Source: Clostridium sp. (GTDB lineage Bacteria; Bacillota; Clostridia; Lachnospirales; Lachnospiraceae). Taken from it: 34,350 nt of DNA. The notes beneath the pieces were generated by a model. The model was given only the letters and a program-made list of their open reading frames with translations. It was not told the DNA's origin and searched no databases. The translations under genes were made by a program, and so were the position numbers. Shown piece after piece: positions 24,149 through 32,951 of the stretch. The stretch's first letter is position 1; each line of letters starts with the position of its first letter. The stretch spans positions 1 through 34,350 of the forward strand of contig JAGZZT010000021.1 in NCBI GenBank assembly GCA_018377235.1, read 5' to 3'.

Positions 24149-25480
24149 CTACTTTGCCAGATTCTCAAATTTCGTAAGCTCTGGTCTCCAGAGCAGGTTC
24201 ACCGTTCCAATCGGGCCGTTTCGCTGCTTAGCGATAATGACCTCAGCGATATTGGGATTTTCTGTATCCTTATGGTAGTAGTCGTCCCTGTAAAGGAACA
24301 TTACCATATCCGCATCCTGCTCAATCGCTCCAGACTCTCGAAGATCCGACAGCATAGGCCTGTGATCCGGCCTGGTCTCGCAGGCGCGTGACAGCTGGGA
24401 AAGGGCGATAACCGGAGCGTTCAGTTCTCTGGCCAGAGCCTTTAAAGAACGGGAAATCTCAGAAATCTCCTGCTGCCTGTTTTCTCCGCTCTTTCCGCTT
24501 CCGCTCATCAGCTGGAGATAGTCGATAATGACAATACTGAGTCCATACTCCAGCTTCACCTTCCTGCACTTGGAACGCAGTTCCATAATAGAAATACCCG
24601 GCGTATCGTCAATAATCAGCTTAGAATTTCCGATGGTTCCAATACCCTCCACCACCGCGTCCCAGTCAGAATCGGACAGAGTTCCCGTCCTCAGCTTCTG
24701 GGAATCCACTCTTGATTCCATGGAAAGCATACGGTTTACCAGCTGCTCCTTGGACATCTCCAGGCTGAACACCATACAGGGCATATTTTTTCTTACCGCA
24801 ATGTGATCCACCACATTCAGCACAAAGGCAGTCTTTCCCATGGACGGCCGGGCCGCAATCAGCACGAAATCCGAAGGCTGGAAACCGGAGGTCCGAAAAT
24901 CCAGATCGTGAAAACCGCTGGGAATTCCCGTCACATTTCCCTGATTTTTAGATGCTGTCTCGATCTTATCGAGTACGTTTAATGCTACTTGGCGGATGGG
25001 CACGAAATCGCCGCTCCCCTTGCTCTGCAGCAGGTCAAACACCGACTTCTCTGTGCGCGCCAGAATGTCATCCAGCTTGTCCTTCCCCGCATAGCAGGTA
25101 TTGGCAATCTCCTCATTAATCTTAATCAGTCTTCTAAGCACTGCTTTCTCACGCACAATACCTGCGTAGGACTTCACATTGGCGGAGGTGGGAACGGTCG
25201 CCATAATATCCCGGACAAACTCCAGGCTGCTGACCTCCGGTGGAACGTCTTTCTCCTTCAGCCGGTTCTGAAGTGTTACCAGATCCACCGGTTTTCCCTC
25301 GTTAAACAGCTCCACCATCGCCTCGAACATCACGCCGTACTGGTGCTGGTAAAAATCGGCGCCTGTGACAATCTCAGACGCCGAAATAATAGCTTCGCGG
25401 TCCATCAGCATTGCGCCGATTACGGACTGTTCCGCCTCCACACTGTGAGGAAGCACGCGCTTAATCAGCGCTTCATCCAT
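24149..25480 (-). CDS. dnaB: Replicative DNA helicase DnaB
   Basis: DnaB is the hexameric 5'-3' helicase of the replication fork. The 443-residue protein has the N-terminal primase-contact domain (PHSVEAEQSVIGAMLMD, 11-27) and a linker. The RecA-like motor has Walker A ARPSMGKT (about 210-217), the VFSLEMSKEQLVNRM segment, Walker B IVIIDYLQLM, and QLSRACETRPDHRPMLSDLRESGAIEQDADMV. No intein interrupts it. The start lies two bases after the rplI stop, and its ribosome binding site GGAGG is inside rplI, so translation is coupled. Confidence 0.97.
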   Translation of the reverse strand: MDEALIKRVLPHSVEAEQSVIGAMLMDREAIISASEIVTGADFYQHQYGVMFEAMVELFNEGKPVDLVTLQNRLKEKDVPPEVSSLEFVRDIMATVPTSANVKSYAGIVREKAVLRRLIKINEEIANTCYAGKDKLDDILARTEKSVFDLLQSKGSGDFVPIRQVALNVLDKIETASKNQGNVTGIPSGFHDLDFRTSGFQPSDFVLIAARPSMGKTAFVLNVVDHIAVRKNMPCMVFSLEMSKEQLVNRMLSMESRVDSQKLRTGTLSDSDWDAVVEGIGTIGNSKLIIDDTPGISIMELRSKCRKVKLEYGLSIVIIDYLQLMSGSGKSGENRQQEISEISRSLKALARELNAPVIALSQLSRACETRPDHRPMLSDLRESGAIEQDADMVMFLYRDDYYHKDTENPNIAEVIIAKQRNGPIGTVNLLWRPELTKFENLAK

Positions 25481-25482
25481 GC

Positions 25483-25929
25483 CTATGCCTCCGTTACCTT
25501 AACACGAAGAGTTCCTGTTACATCCTTGTGAAGCTTAACTGGCACTTCATGAGTTCCAAAGGTTTTAAGCGGCTCTGGAAGAACCAGCTTCTTCTTGTCG
25601 ATGTCTATTTTCAGCTGCTCGGAGACAGCCTTGGCAATCTCCTTGCCGGATACAGAGCCGAATGCTCTTCCTCCCTCTCCGGCGCGGATGGATAAGGTAA
25701 TGGACTTATCCTCTAAAAACTTGGCCAGATCCTTTGCCGCAGCCAGATGCTCCGCTGCAATCTTCTGCTCGTTGGCCTTCTGAAGCTTTAAATCATTTAA
25801 ATTCTGGGCGGTAGCCTCCACACCAAGATTCTTCTTTAAAATGAAATTTCTGGCGTATCCATCGTTTACCTTTACAATCTGTCCCTTTTTTCCCAAGGAC
25901 TTTACATCCTCTAATAATACAACTTCCAT
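25483..25929 (-). CDS. rplI: 50S ribosomal protein L9
   Basis: L9 is a large-subunit protein that helps prevent frameshifting. The 148-residue product begins MEVVLLEDVKSLGKKGQIVK, the canonical L9 start, with GYARNFILKKNLGVEAT at about 24-40 and the C-terminal domain after a long connecting helix. The frame extends seven codons upstream, but those overlap the end of gdpP. The ATG at 25929 is preceded by AAAGGAG and is right by family comparison. Confidence 0.97.
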   Translation of the reverse strand: MEVVLLEDVKSLGKKGQIVKVNDGYARNFILKKNLGVEATAQNLNDLKLQKANEQKIAAEHLAAAKDLAKFLEDKSITLSIRAGEGGRAFGSVSGKEIAKAVSEQLKIDIDKKKLVLPEPLKTFGTHEVPVKLHKDVTGTLRVKVTEA

Positions 25930-25930
25930 T

Positions 25931-27973
25931 TTATATTTCTCCTTTCTCAATCATCTGTCTGAGCATAGATTTCAGCTTCTCCCTGGCCTCCTCCATGGTG
26001 GCGTCCTTTAACTGGGCTCCGGCGATGGTTCTGTGACCGCCTCCGCCCAGTTTCTCCATCATCACCTGTACATTGACTTCATCGATAGAACGGGCGCTGA
26101 AGAAAATCGTATCCTTCACCTGAGTCATCACGAAGGACGCCTTGATTCCAATGATGTTAAGCAGCTCGTTAGCCGCCTGGGCGCCTATGACAGTCGGACT
26201 CTCCAATCCCTCGGACGGGCACTCGGAAATGGCGAATTCCTTCTCGAAAATCTCTGCTTTTCTGACTGCCTCAGCCCTCGCCCGGTAGTCCTCCACACGG
26301 TCGCGGAACAGCTTTCTGACCCTCACCACATCGGCTCCGTTCCTTCTCAGAAAGGCCGCTGCCTCAAAGGTCCGCACTCCTGCCTGATTCATAAAGTTAT
26401 TCGTATCAATGACAATTCCGGCATACATGGCATCCGCCTCCACAGAGCGCATCTTAATACCGTCTCCCACATACTGAAGAATCTCCGAAACCATCTCGCA
26501 GGTAGAGGAAGCATATGGCTCCACGTAGGAGAGCACTGCGTTTTCAATGATCTCGCTGCTCTGTCTGTGGTGGTCTAACACCATGATAGTTTTAACCATC
26601 TTTAACAGCTCCGGCGCCTCCGTAATGCTGGGCCGGTTCACATCCACCACCACAAGCATGGTATTAGCATCTGCCCGGGCCGCCGCCTCGTCTCCCGTCA
26701 GGAACAGATCCTCCGGATAGTCCGGATTGTTCTGGAACCGCTCCATCATGGGGCGTACAGAAGAGTTTACACTGTTAATAACAATGTGAGCTTTTTTATT
26801 GAACGCCGCCGCAATCCGGTAAATTCCGATGGTTGCCCCGAAGGAATCTGGATCTCCAATCCGGTGTCCCATAATAAGAAGCTTATCCTTGGTCTCCATC
26901 AGCTCTCTCATGGCATGGGCCTTTACCCTGGCCTTTACCCTGGTAGTCTTCTCCAGCTGCTGTGACTTTCCGCCGTAATAGGTAATCTTAGCTCCATCCT
27001 TCACTACCGCCTGATCACCGCCTCGTCCCAGGGCCATGTCGATGGCAGTTCTGGCATACTCATAATTTCTGATATAAGTCTCGCCGTTCATGCCCATGCC
27101 AATGCTGAGAGTCACAGCCATCTCGTTTCCAATATTGACTGTTTTGACCTCCTCCAGCAGGGCAAACCTCTCTTTCTCAATCTCCTTCGTATATTTCTGC
27201 TTGATGACAAAGAAATATTTGTCCTTTTCCAGCTTCTTTACAATGCCGTCTAAATTAGAAATATATTTGTTAATCTTTCTGTCAATAAGAGCTACCAGAA
27301 GAGAGCGGCGCACCTCCTCCACACTCTCCAGGGCTTCGTCGTAATTGTCCAGATAAATCAGGCCGGCCACCAGGTTCTGATCTGCAATCTCCTGTTTCAG
27401 AGTCAGAAGCTCTGTCTCGTCAAACAAGTAAACAGCCCACAGAGTCTCGTCCTCGTCTCCATCCGGCGCTTTCAGGCTCAGCTCTCCGTTTTCTCCGGCG
27501 CAGATATGACGAAGCTCCATCCGGTAGCAGCTGTCTCCATAGGTAATATGCAGACTTTCCTCTCCGTCGATTTCGTTTAGAATCTCACGAGTCAGCTCCG
27601 GAAACAGAGCAAACAGCGTCTTATTCTTCCGATCATCCCTAACAATGTCTGAAAAACCATCATTCATCCACAGTACAAGGCCGCTTTCATCTGCAATCGC
27701 ATAGGGAAAAGCCATATCTGCCGCAATATGCTCCTGAAGCTCGGCATACTGAGCAGAAAATTCCAGAAGCCCCCCCAGAAGCCGCTTTCTCTTATACAGA
27801 TAAAGCCATCCGCATACCGCCGCATAAAACAGTGTAAAGCCAGTCATAACAATGCCGGCCCTTAAATCCATCAGACCCACCACTACATTAGCGGCCATCA
27901 GAATCACTGCCATAAAAAGCGGCCACTGCAGATATGCCCGAAGCTGCCCCTGTATTCTTATATCCTCTTTCAT
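25931..27973 (-). CDS. gdpP: Cyclic-di-AMP phosphodiesterase GdpP (DHH-DHHA1)
   Basis: GdpP degrades c-di-AMP and so affects cell-wall and osmotic homeostasis. The 680-residue product has two N-terminal membrane helices (YLQWPLFMAVILMAANVVVG, then a second), a PAS-like region, and a degenerate GGDEF domain. The DHH domain follows (LLIMGHRIGDPDSFGA, VVVDVNRPS, VLDHHRQS, VIDTNNF), and the DHHA1 end has MEKLGGGGHRTIAGAQ. ATG 27973 is preceded by AGGAG and matches relatives. In-frame ATG 27991 and TTG 27997 are alternatives. Only one base separates it from rplI. Confidence 0.94.
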   Translation of the reverse strand: MKEDIRIQGQLRAYLQWPLFMAVILMAANVVVGLMDLRAGIVMTGFTLFYAAVCGWLYLYKRKRLLGGLLEFSAQYAELQEHIAADMAFPYAIADESGLVLWMNDGFSDIVRDDRKNKTLFALFPELTREILNEIDGEESLHITYGDSCYRMELRHICAGENGELSLKAPDGDEDETLWAVYLFDETELLTLKQEIADQNLVAGLIYLDNYDEALESVEEVRRSLLVALIDRKINKYISNLDGIVKKLEKDKYFFVIKQKYTKEIEKERFALLEEVKTVNIGNEMAVTLSIGMGMNGETYIRNYEYARTAIDMALGRGGDQAVVKDGAKITYYGGKSQQLEKTTRVKARVKAHAMRELMETKDKLLIMGHRIGDPDSFGATIGIYRIAAAFNKKAHIVINSVNSSVRPMMERFQNNPDYPEDLFLTGDEAAARADANTMLVVVDVNRPSITEAPELLKMVKTIMVLDHHRQSSEIIENAVLSYVEPYASSTCEMVSEILQYVGDGIKMRSVEADAMYAGIVIDTNNFMNQAGVRTFEAAAFLRRNGADVVRVRKLFRDRVEDYRARAEAVRKAEIFEKEFAISECPSEGLESPTVIGAQAANELLNIIGIKASFVMTQVKDTIFFSARSIDEVNVQVMMEKLGGGGHRTIAGAQLKDATMEEAREKLKSMLRQMIEKGEI

Positions 27974-27998
27974 CTCTCTCTCCTGTTTCATTCTCAAG

Positions 27999-28027
27999 AA
28001 CGCTCCCCTGCAGTCCCACGGAGCGTT
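27999..28027 (-). other. Hairpin in the gdpP leader
   Basis: AACGCTCC (27999-28006) and GGAGCGTT (28020-28027) form a perfect 8-bp stem with a 13-base loop in the leader of the gdpP mRNA, ending 26 bases before the ATG. No T-run follows on the minus strand. Confidence 0.5.
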
Positions 28028-28070
28028 TATCCTGTGTAGATGGAACTATATTATTTATCTATAGTATCAA

Positions 28071-28099
28071 ATTATAACATAAAGGGGACAGTTCGTCTA
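28071..28099 (-). promoter_or_regulatory. Promoter of gdpP-rplI-dnaB
   Basis: Minus-strand TAGACG (28099-28094), 17-bp spacer and a perfect TATAAT (28076-28071) lie about 100 bases upstream of gdpP. The -35 matches 4 of 6. Confidence 0.55.
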
Positions 28100-28130
28100 G
28101 GCAGAAGCATTTCGGTACATGATAAACAAT

Positions 28131-28159
28131 TTGACACCATAGCCTTCTGATGGTATACT
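28131..28159 (+). promoter_or_regulatory. Promoter of thiC
   Basis: TTGACA (28131-28136), an ideal 17-bp spacer and TATACT (28154-28159) lie directly before the riboswitch, so the transcript should start near 28166. Confidence 0.8.
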
Positions 28160-28167
28160 TTGCCTAA

Positions 28168-28255
28168 ACCAAGGGAGCTCGTAGGCGGGCTGAGAGGAAG
28201 TAACCGAACTTCGACCTTTATCACCTGATTTGGGTAATGCCAACGTAGGGACTAT
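28168..28255 (+). ncRNA. TPP riboswitch (THI element)
   Basis: The conserved core is clear: GGGCTGAGAGG at 28187-28197, then ATCACCTGATTTGGGTAATG at 28220-28239 and CCAACGTAGGGA ending near 28251. These are the thiamine pyrophosphate pyrimidine- and pyrophosphate-sensing elements. Binding of TPP would favour the terminator at 28294-28327 and switch off thiC. The exact P1 pairing at the outer ends was not resolved by eye. Confidence 0.95.
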
Positions 28256-28293
28256 ACAGACGCGGCCATAGCAGGACCGTCAGTCACATTCTC

Positions 28294-28327
28294 AGATCTG
28301 GATCTATGTGGTTTCAGATCTTTTTTT
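28294..28327 (+). terminator. Riboswitch-controlled intrinsic terminator before thiC
   Basis: AGATCTGGA (28294-28302) pairs with 28313-28321 (one G-T pair) and is followed by seven T. It lies between the TPP aptamer and the thiC ribosome binding site. Confidence 0.85.
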
Positions 28328-28365
28328 CCGCCTCCGTTCTCCTCTCATCATGAAAGGAGCATACT

Positions 28366-29712
28366 ATGAACCAGACATCACATCTATCCTCAGACCCCTC
28401 TTCCTGCACCTACTCCACACAGATGGACGCCGCCAGAAAGGGCATTCTCACAAAAGAGATGGCAACAGTGGCCAGACAGGAACACTTCGAGCCTGAACGC
28501 CTCATGAACCTCGTGGCAGAAGGAAAGATTGCCATTCCCGCCAACCGCCTCCACACCTGTCTCCATCCAAATGGCATCGGATCCATGCTGAGAACAAAAA
28601 TCAATGTCAATCTGGGAACCTCGAGAGACTGCGTGGATCTTGACATGGAACTTTCAAAGGTCAGCGACGCCGTATCTATGGGGGCGGAATCCATCATGGA
28701 TTTAAGTTCCTTTGGAGACACCCGGAAATTCCGCAGAAAGCTGACGGCCGAGTGTCCCGCTATTATCGGCACAGTTCCCATCTATGATGCGGTCGTCTAT
28801 TACCACAAGCCTCTTGGCGAAATCACCTCTGACGAATGGATCGATATCGTCAGGATGCACGCCATGGACGGCGTTGATTTCCTCACTGTCCATGTGGGAA
28901 TCAATAGAAATACCGCCGAACGATTCAAACAGGCAAAGCGTCTCACAAATATTGTCTCCAGGGGAGGTTCCATTATCTTTGCATGGATGGAAATGACGGG
29001 AAAGGAAAATCCCTTCTACGAAAGGTTTGACGAAATTCTCGATATCTGTCGGGAATATGATGTGACTTTAAGCCTTGGAGACGCCTGCCGCCCCGGCTGC
29101 CTGGCCGACGCCTCAGATATCTCCCAGATGGAAGAATTAGTTACTCTGGCCGAGCTGACCAGACGCGCCTGGGAGAAAGATGTCCAGGTCATGATCGAAG
29201 GCCCCGGACATATGCCCCTGGATCAGATTGCGGCCAATATGAAAATTCAGCAGACACTCTGCAAGGGAGCTCCATTTTATGTATTAGGCCCTCTTGTGAC
29301 CGATGTAGCGCCTGGCTATGATCATATTACAGCAGCTATAGGAGGCGCTGCAGCTGCCGCCGCTGGCGCTTCCTTCCTCTGCTATGTAACTCCTGCTGAG
29401 CATTTAAGACTGCCGGATCGGGACGATGTAAGAGAGGGAATCATCGCTTCCCGCATCGCTGCTCATGCCGCTGATATTGCAAAGGGGATTCCCGGCGCTG
29501 CCGACTGGGACCAGAAAATGAGCGCCGCCAGAAAGAAGTTAGACTGGGAGGAAATGTTCCGGCTTTCCATGGATCCGGAGAAAGCCCGGCGCTACCGCTC
29601 CTCCTCCAAGCCAGAAAAAGAAGACACCTGCTCTATGTGCGGTAATTTCTGCGCTGTTAAAAATATGAACAGAATTTTAGATGGGGAAATTGTCTCTATT
29701 TTTGATGAATAG
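28366..29712 (+). CDS. thiC: Phosphomethylpyrimidine synthase ThiC (short form)
   Basis: ThiC is a radical SAM enzyme that rearranges aminoimidazole ribotide to hydroxymethylpyrimidine phosphate for thiamine synthesis. The 448-residue protein has the conserved barrel (LGTSRDCVDLDMEL, ESIMDLSSFGD, SLGDACRPGC, MIEGPGHMPLDQIAANM, GPLVTDVAPGYDHITAAIGG). The C-terminal cluster motif is CSMCGNFC (422-429), spaced CX2CX3C, one residue shorter than in E. coli ThiC (CX2CX4C). AAAGGAG precedes the ATG. It is a single gene; no other thi genes are in the window. Confidence 0.96.
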   Translation: MNQTSHLSSDPSSCTYSTQMDAARKGILTKEMATVARQEHFEPERLMNLVAEGKIAIPANRLHTCLHPNGIGSMLRTKINVNLGTSRDCVDLDMELSKVSDAVSMGAESIMDLSSFGDTRKFRRKLTAECPAIIGTVPIYDAVVYYHKPLGEITSDEWIDIVRMHAMDGVDFLTVHVGINRNTAERFKQAKRLTNIVSRGGSIIFAWMEMTGKENPFYERFDEILDICREYDVTLSLGDACRPGCLADASDISQMEELVTLAELTRRAWEKDVQVMIEGPGHMPLDQIAANMKIQQTLCKGAPFYVLGPLVTDVAPGYDHITAAIGGAAAAAAGASFLCYVTPAEHLRLPDRDDVREGIIASRIAAHAADIAKGIPGAADWDQKMSAARKKLDWEEMFRLSMDPEKARRYRSSSKPEKEDTCSMCGNFCAVKNMNRILDGEIVSIFDE

Positions 29713-29804
29713 AGCTGCTCTATCTGCTCCCAGATAAAAATATCCTCTAAATTTCCTGCAGAGTGCTTTCGTTTCATCAGACGGTCTCTTTTGCAATGAA
29801 GCAG

Positions 29805-29834
29805 AAGGAGCGCAGTTTTAAAACTGCGCTCCTT
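29805..29834. terminator. Perfect 30-bp palindrome between thiC and the kinase gene
   Basis: AAGGAGCGCAGTTTT (29805-29819) is followed directly by its exact reverse complement (29820-29834). It lies between two converging genes, where a shared terminator is expected, but neither side has an adjacent T-run. Confidence 0.55.
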
Positions 29835-29895
29835 GTGGCTGTATCCATGCTAAATGCCTATTTCTATATCGTTTCCTTCCTGTCTGCAGTTATTC

Positions 29896-30510
29896 CTACT
29901 TTACCGCATCGCAGAGTATCTGTACACAGGTCTCAATTCCCAGCTGACCGCTGTTTAACATAATATCGTAATTTTCTCTGCGGCCCCATTTCTGGTTGGT
30001 AAAAGTCTCGTAATGAATCCGGCGCTTTTTATCCGTCTGGTGCATAAACTCGTCGATATAGTCCTCGATCTCGCCGTACTCAGCCAGTGCTCTCTGTCTG
30101 CGGATATCCTTATCACAGTAAATAAATACCCTTAAAACGTCCTCTCTGTCCTTTAAAATATAGTCTGCGCACCGTCCCACAAACACACAGCTGCTTCTTC
30201 TGGCCGCATCCTGAATGATTTTCTTCTGGGCGATAAAAATCTGTTCCGTGAGAGGCAGTTCCTCCGGCTTCGGCGTTCTGGGATAGGCAATCCCATATAA
30301 ACTTCCCATAGCGAAATTGTAGAGAAGACTGTTTGTCACTCTCTGTTCCTTATCTGCTACCAGTTCTGGTGAAAAACCGATCTCCTTAGCCGCCAGGTCA
30401 ATCAATTCCTTATCATAGAAATCCATCCCAAGCTTCTTTGAGACCAGCTGGCCAATCTGACGTCCTCCGCTTCCATATTCACGGCTGATTGTAATAATCT
30501 TTTTACTCAT
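29896..30510 (-). CDS. Cytidylate kinase-like family protein
   Basis: The 204-residue protein belongs to the cytidylate-kinase-like (AAK6-type) P-loop family. It starts KIITISREYGSGGRQIGQLVSKKLG with the glycine-rich nucleotide loop at about residues 8-18. It also has FYDKELIDLAAKEIG, SCVFVGRCADYILKD, and a lid-like arginine-rich part (DKDIRRQRALAEYG, TDKKRRIHYETFT). True Cmk proteins are longer and carry a CMP-binding insert that is not obvious here, so the substrate is uncertain. GAGGAGG precedes the ATG. Confidence 0.85.
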   Translation of the reverse strand: MSKKIITISREYGSGGRQIGQLVSKKLGMDFYDKELIDLAAKEIGFSPELVADKEQRVTNSLLYNFAMGSLYGIAYPRTPKPEELPLTEQIFIAQKKIIQDAARRSSCVFVGRCADYILKDREDVLRVFIYCDKDIRRQRALAEYGEIEDYIDEFMHQTDKKRRIHYETFTNQKWGRRENYDIMLNSGQLGIETCVQILCDAVK

Positions 30511-30545
30511 AGTACAGGCCTCCTCTCGCGGCTATTTCTACCTGT

Positions 30546-30574
30546 ATTTTACCATATCAACCCATAATTTTCAA
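30546..30574 (-). promoter_or_regulatory. Promoter of the cytidylate-kinase-like gene
   Basis: Minus-strand TTGAAA (30574-30569), 17-bp spacer and TAAAAT (30551-30546) lie about 36 bases before the ATG; both boxes match 5 of 6. Confidence 0.6.
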
Positions 30575-30651
30575 TCAATTAATTTATTAATTCAATATTT
30601 TGCGACACTTTAACGTATCGCCGCAGTTCACCGTCCGCCTCCTCTATCTTT

Positions 30652-32013
30652 CTACGCATCTGGAATGCCATCCTTTTTCGGCATTTTTCTCGTGATGATA
30701 AAATAGCAGATCAGATGGGCGCTGGCTGTGATGATCCAGCTCACCGGATAAGAAACATACAGGGAAGTCAGGGTTCTCTGCTGAGCGAAAATGGTGAAGA
30801 TCCACAGAATTCTGAGACCACAGGCTCCTGTCAGAGAGACGATCATTGGCAGTACAGAATAGCCGATTCCTCTAAGGCTTCCCACCATCGTATCCATCCA
30901 GCCGCAGGTAAAGTAGGTCGTAGCAATCATGCTCATACGGAGCATTCCAAACCGGATTACCTCCGGATCAGTTGAATAAATCCGAAGCAGATCCTCCCCA
31001 AACGCATAGGCGCCGAATCCCAGAAGCATTCCTACTGCCGTCACAGTTCCAAGACAGGTAAACATAATCTTTGTAATTCTGGTATATTTTTTTCCTCCCA
31101 TATTCTGGCTGGTAAAGCTTAAATTAGTCTGATACACTGCGTTCATGGCATTGTATACAAATCCTTCGATATTAGCAGAGGCCGCGTTTCCCGCCATGGC
31201 CACAGAGCCGAAAGAATTGACCGAGGACTGAATCAGGACGTTGGAAATAGAGAAAATCGCGCCCTGCATTCCTGCCGGAAGGCCGATTTTAAAAATCTGA
31301 AACATTTTATTTTTATGAATCTTAATCTTTTTCAGTTCCAGCTTCAGGCCTCCCTCGCTCTTTCCTAATGCCCTAAGCACCAGAAATGCAGAAATTGCCT
31401 GGGAAATCACAGTGGCCAGAGCAACTCCCGCCACATCCATATGGAGATAAATCACGAAAAACAGATTTAAAATTACGTTTACCACGCCTGCCGCGCTCAA
31501 ATAATAAAGGGGACGTCTGGTATCGCCCACTGCCCTCAGAATTGCGCTGCCGAAATTGTAGAGCATTACCACCGGCATTCCTGCAAAATAAATACGCATA
31601 TAGAGAGCCGCCTTATCAAGCACATCGTCTGGCGTTCCCATCATTTCCAGAAGAATCCTGGAAAATGCCAGTCCCATGGCAATCAAAAGAATTCCGCTGA
31701 CCAGGCTGAGCGCAATGGCCGTGTGAACCGACTCGCTCACATCGCGATCCCGCTTTCCGCCATAGGCTCTGGCTACCACCACGTTAGCGCCTACAGAAAG
31801 GCCGATAAAAATATTGATTAAAAGGTTAATCAGAGACGTAGTCGAGCCCACAGCCGCCAGGGATCTGCTTCCTGCAAACCGCCCTACAACGATAACGTCC
31901 GCTGCGTTAAATAAAAGCTGCAGCACACCGGACAGCATCAGCGGAATGGAAAAAATCAAAATTTTCTTCAGTATAGGTCCGCTGCACATGTCCATCTCGT
32001 AGCTTTTTGTCAT
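30652..32013 (-). CDS. MATE family efflux transporter
   Basis: The 453-residue membrane protein has about twelve hydrophobic segments in two related halves. The MATE signature in the first half is IFSIPLMLSGVLQLLFNAADVIVVGRFAG (about 19-47) and the matching entry of the second half is IFKIGLPAGMQGAIFSISNVLIQSSVNSFG (about 240-270). MATE proteins export organic cations and drugs in exchange for Na+ or H+. The physiological substrate is unknown. GGGGAGGGAG precedes the ATG. It has its own promoter at 32063-32091, although frlD lies just upstream in the same direction. Confidence 0.93.
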   Translation of the reverse strand: MTKSYEMDMCSGPILKKILIFSIPLMLSGVLQLLFNAADVIVVGRFAGSRSLAAVGSTTSLINLLINIFIGLSVGANVVVARAYGGKRDRDVSESVHTAIALSLVSGILLIAMGLAFSRILLEMMGTPDDVLDKAALYMRIYFAGMPVVMLYNFGSAILRAVGDTRRPLYYLSAAGVVNVILNLFFVIYLHMDVAGVALATVISQAISAFLVLRALGKSEGGLKLELKKIKIHKNKMFQIFKIGLPAGMQGAIFSISNVLIQSSVNSFGSVAMAGNAASANIEGFVYNAMNAVYQTNLSFTSQNMGGKKYTRITKIMFTCLGTVTAVGMLLGFGAYAFGEDLLRIYSTDPEVIRFGMLRMSMIATTYFTCGWMDTMVGSLRGIGYSVLPMIVSLTGACGLRILWIFTIFAQQRTLTSLYVSYPVSWIITASAHLICYFIITRKMPKKDGIPDA

Positions 32014-32062
32014 GATTTTACTCCCTCCCCGGTTAATATTTATCCATTTTCAGTATATAAAT

Positions 32063-32091
32063 ATTATACGCAAAAGACTGGAGGGATTCAA
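32063..32091 (-). promoter_or_regulatory. Promoter of the MATE transporter gene
   Basis: Minus-strand TTGAAT (32091-32086), 17-bp spacer and perfect TATAAT (32068-32063) lie in the 85-base gap after the kinase gene. Confidence 0.7.
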
Positions 32092-32098
32092 TAAAATT

Positions 32099-32917
32099 CT
32101 ATTCAAACCGCTTTCCATGGCCAAAGGCTCCCTGTACCAGACAGGTCTTCGCGGCAAACTCCGCCCCCGCAAGAAGAGCCTTCTCCACCTGCTCTCCTTT
32201 CAGCACAGACAGAAGAAACGCCGTGGCGAAGGAGTCTCCAGCTCCCAGCGTATCCACTGCCTTCACAAGCTTCGGAGGCTGGATATAAAAGCTCTCTCCA
32301 TCATAGTACATGGCTCCATGGCTTCCTCTGGTGGCTATTATCCTCCTGCATCCCGCCCGCTTCATTTTCCGGCAAATGTCTGCGGCCTCCTCCTCAGAGA
32401 CGGAACCACAGGAAAGAAACACATAATCCGCGTAGGGCGCCACAGCTGCAATCTTCTCTTCCTCCTTCCACTGTCCCGAAAAATCGTAAGAAAGAGAAAC
32501 TCCAGCTGATTTCACCAGAGCCAGCTGACTGTCAAAATGGCTGTTATTGCTGGTATGGACATGGGAAAAGCCAGAAATATACGTTAGATCCTCCCCGTCC
32601 AGGCGCAGGGGGCGCTCCCTGGATATTCCGCCCTTATTGCTGCCCAGAAAAACACGGTCTCCATCTTTAAGAGTCACCCTGGCACATCCGTTTTCTCCCT
32701 CATATTGGCGGCATCTTCCATGTTCGATCTCCAGTTCATCCAGCGTCTTTATCACATGGGCCGCCTCCTTGTCTGTCCCAAACACTCCCATATAGGACGC
32801 GTCCGCCCCCAGCTGCTTTGCATACACAGAAAAATTTAATGCCTGTCCCCCTGGAAACATAGTTTTTAAATGAATATATTTGTCACATACATTGTCCCCA
32901 ATACCGATTACCCTCAT
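32099..32917 (-). CDS. frlD: PfkB-family sugar kinase, fructoselysine 6-kinase-like
   Basis: The 272-residue kinase starts MRVIGIGDNVCDKYIHLKTM, then FPGGQALNFSVYAKQLGA (the PfkB GG motif), and carries the anion-hole and catalytic motif DTLGAGDSFATAFL (Asp near 230) near the C-terminus. The GDNxxD start, the YDFSGQW segment and the short length resemble FrlD, which phosphorylates fructoselysine taken from glycated proteins. Other fructosamine or ketohexose substrates are possible. The gene for the partner deglycase FrlB is absent from the window. A UTRA-type regulator gene lies upstream, as in frl operons. Confidence 0.75.
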   Translation of the reverse strand: MRVIGIGDNVCDKYIHLKTMFPGGQALNFSVYAKQLGADASYMGVFGTDKEAAHVIKTLDELEIEHGRCRQYEGENGCARVTLKDGDRVFLGSNKGGISRERPLRLDGEDLTYISGFSHVHTSNNSHFDSQLALVKSAGVSLSYDFSGQWKEEEKIAAVAPYADYVFLSCGSVSEEEAADICRKMKRAGCRRIIATRGSHGAMYYDGESFYIQPPKLVKAVDTLGAGDSFATAFLLSVLKGEQVEKALLAGAEFAAKTCLVQGAFGHGKRFE

Positions 32918-32951
32918 TTCAGCCTCTCCCTTCCATATTTTCGCATTATAG

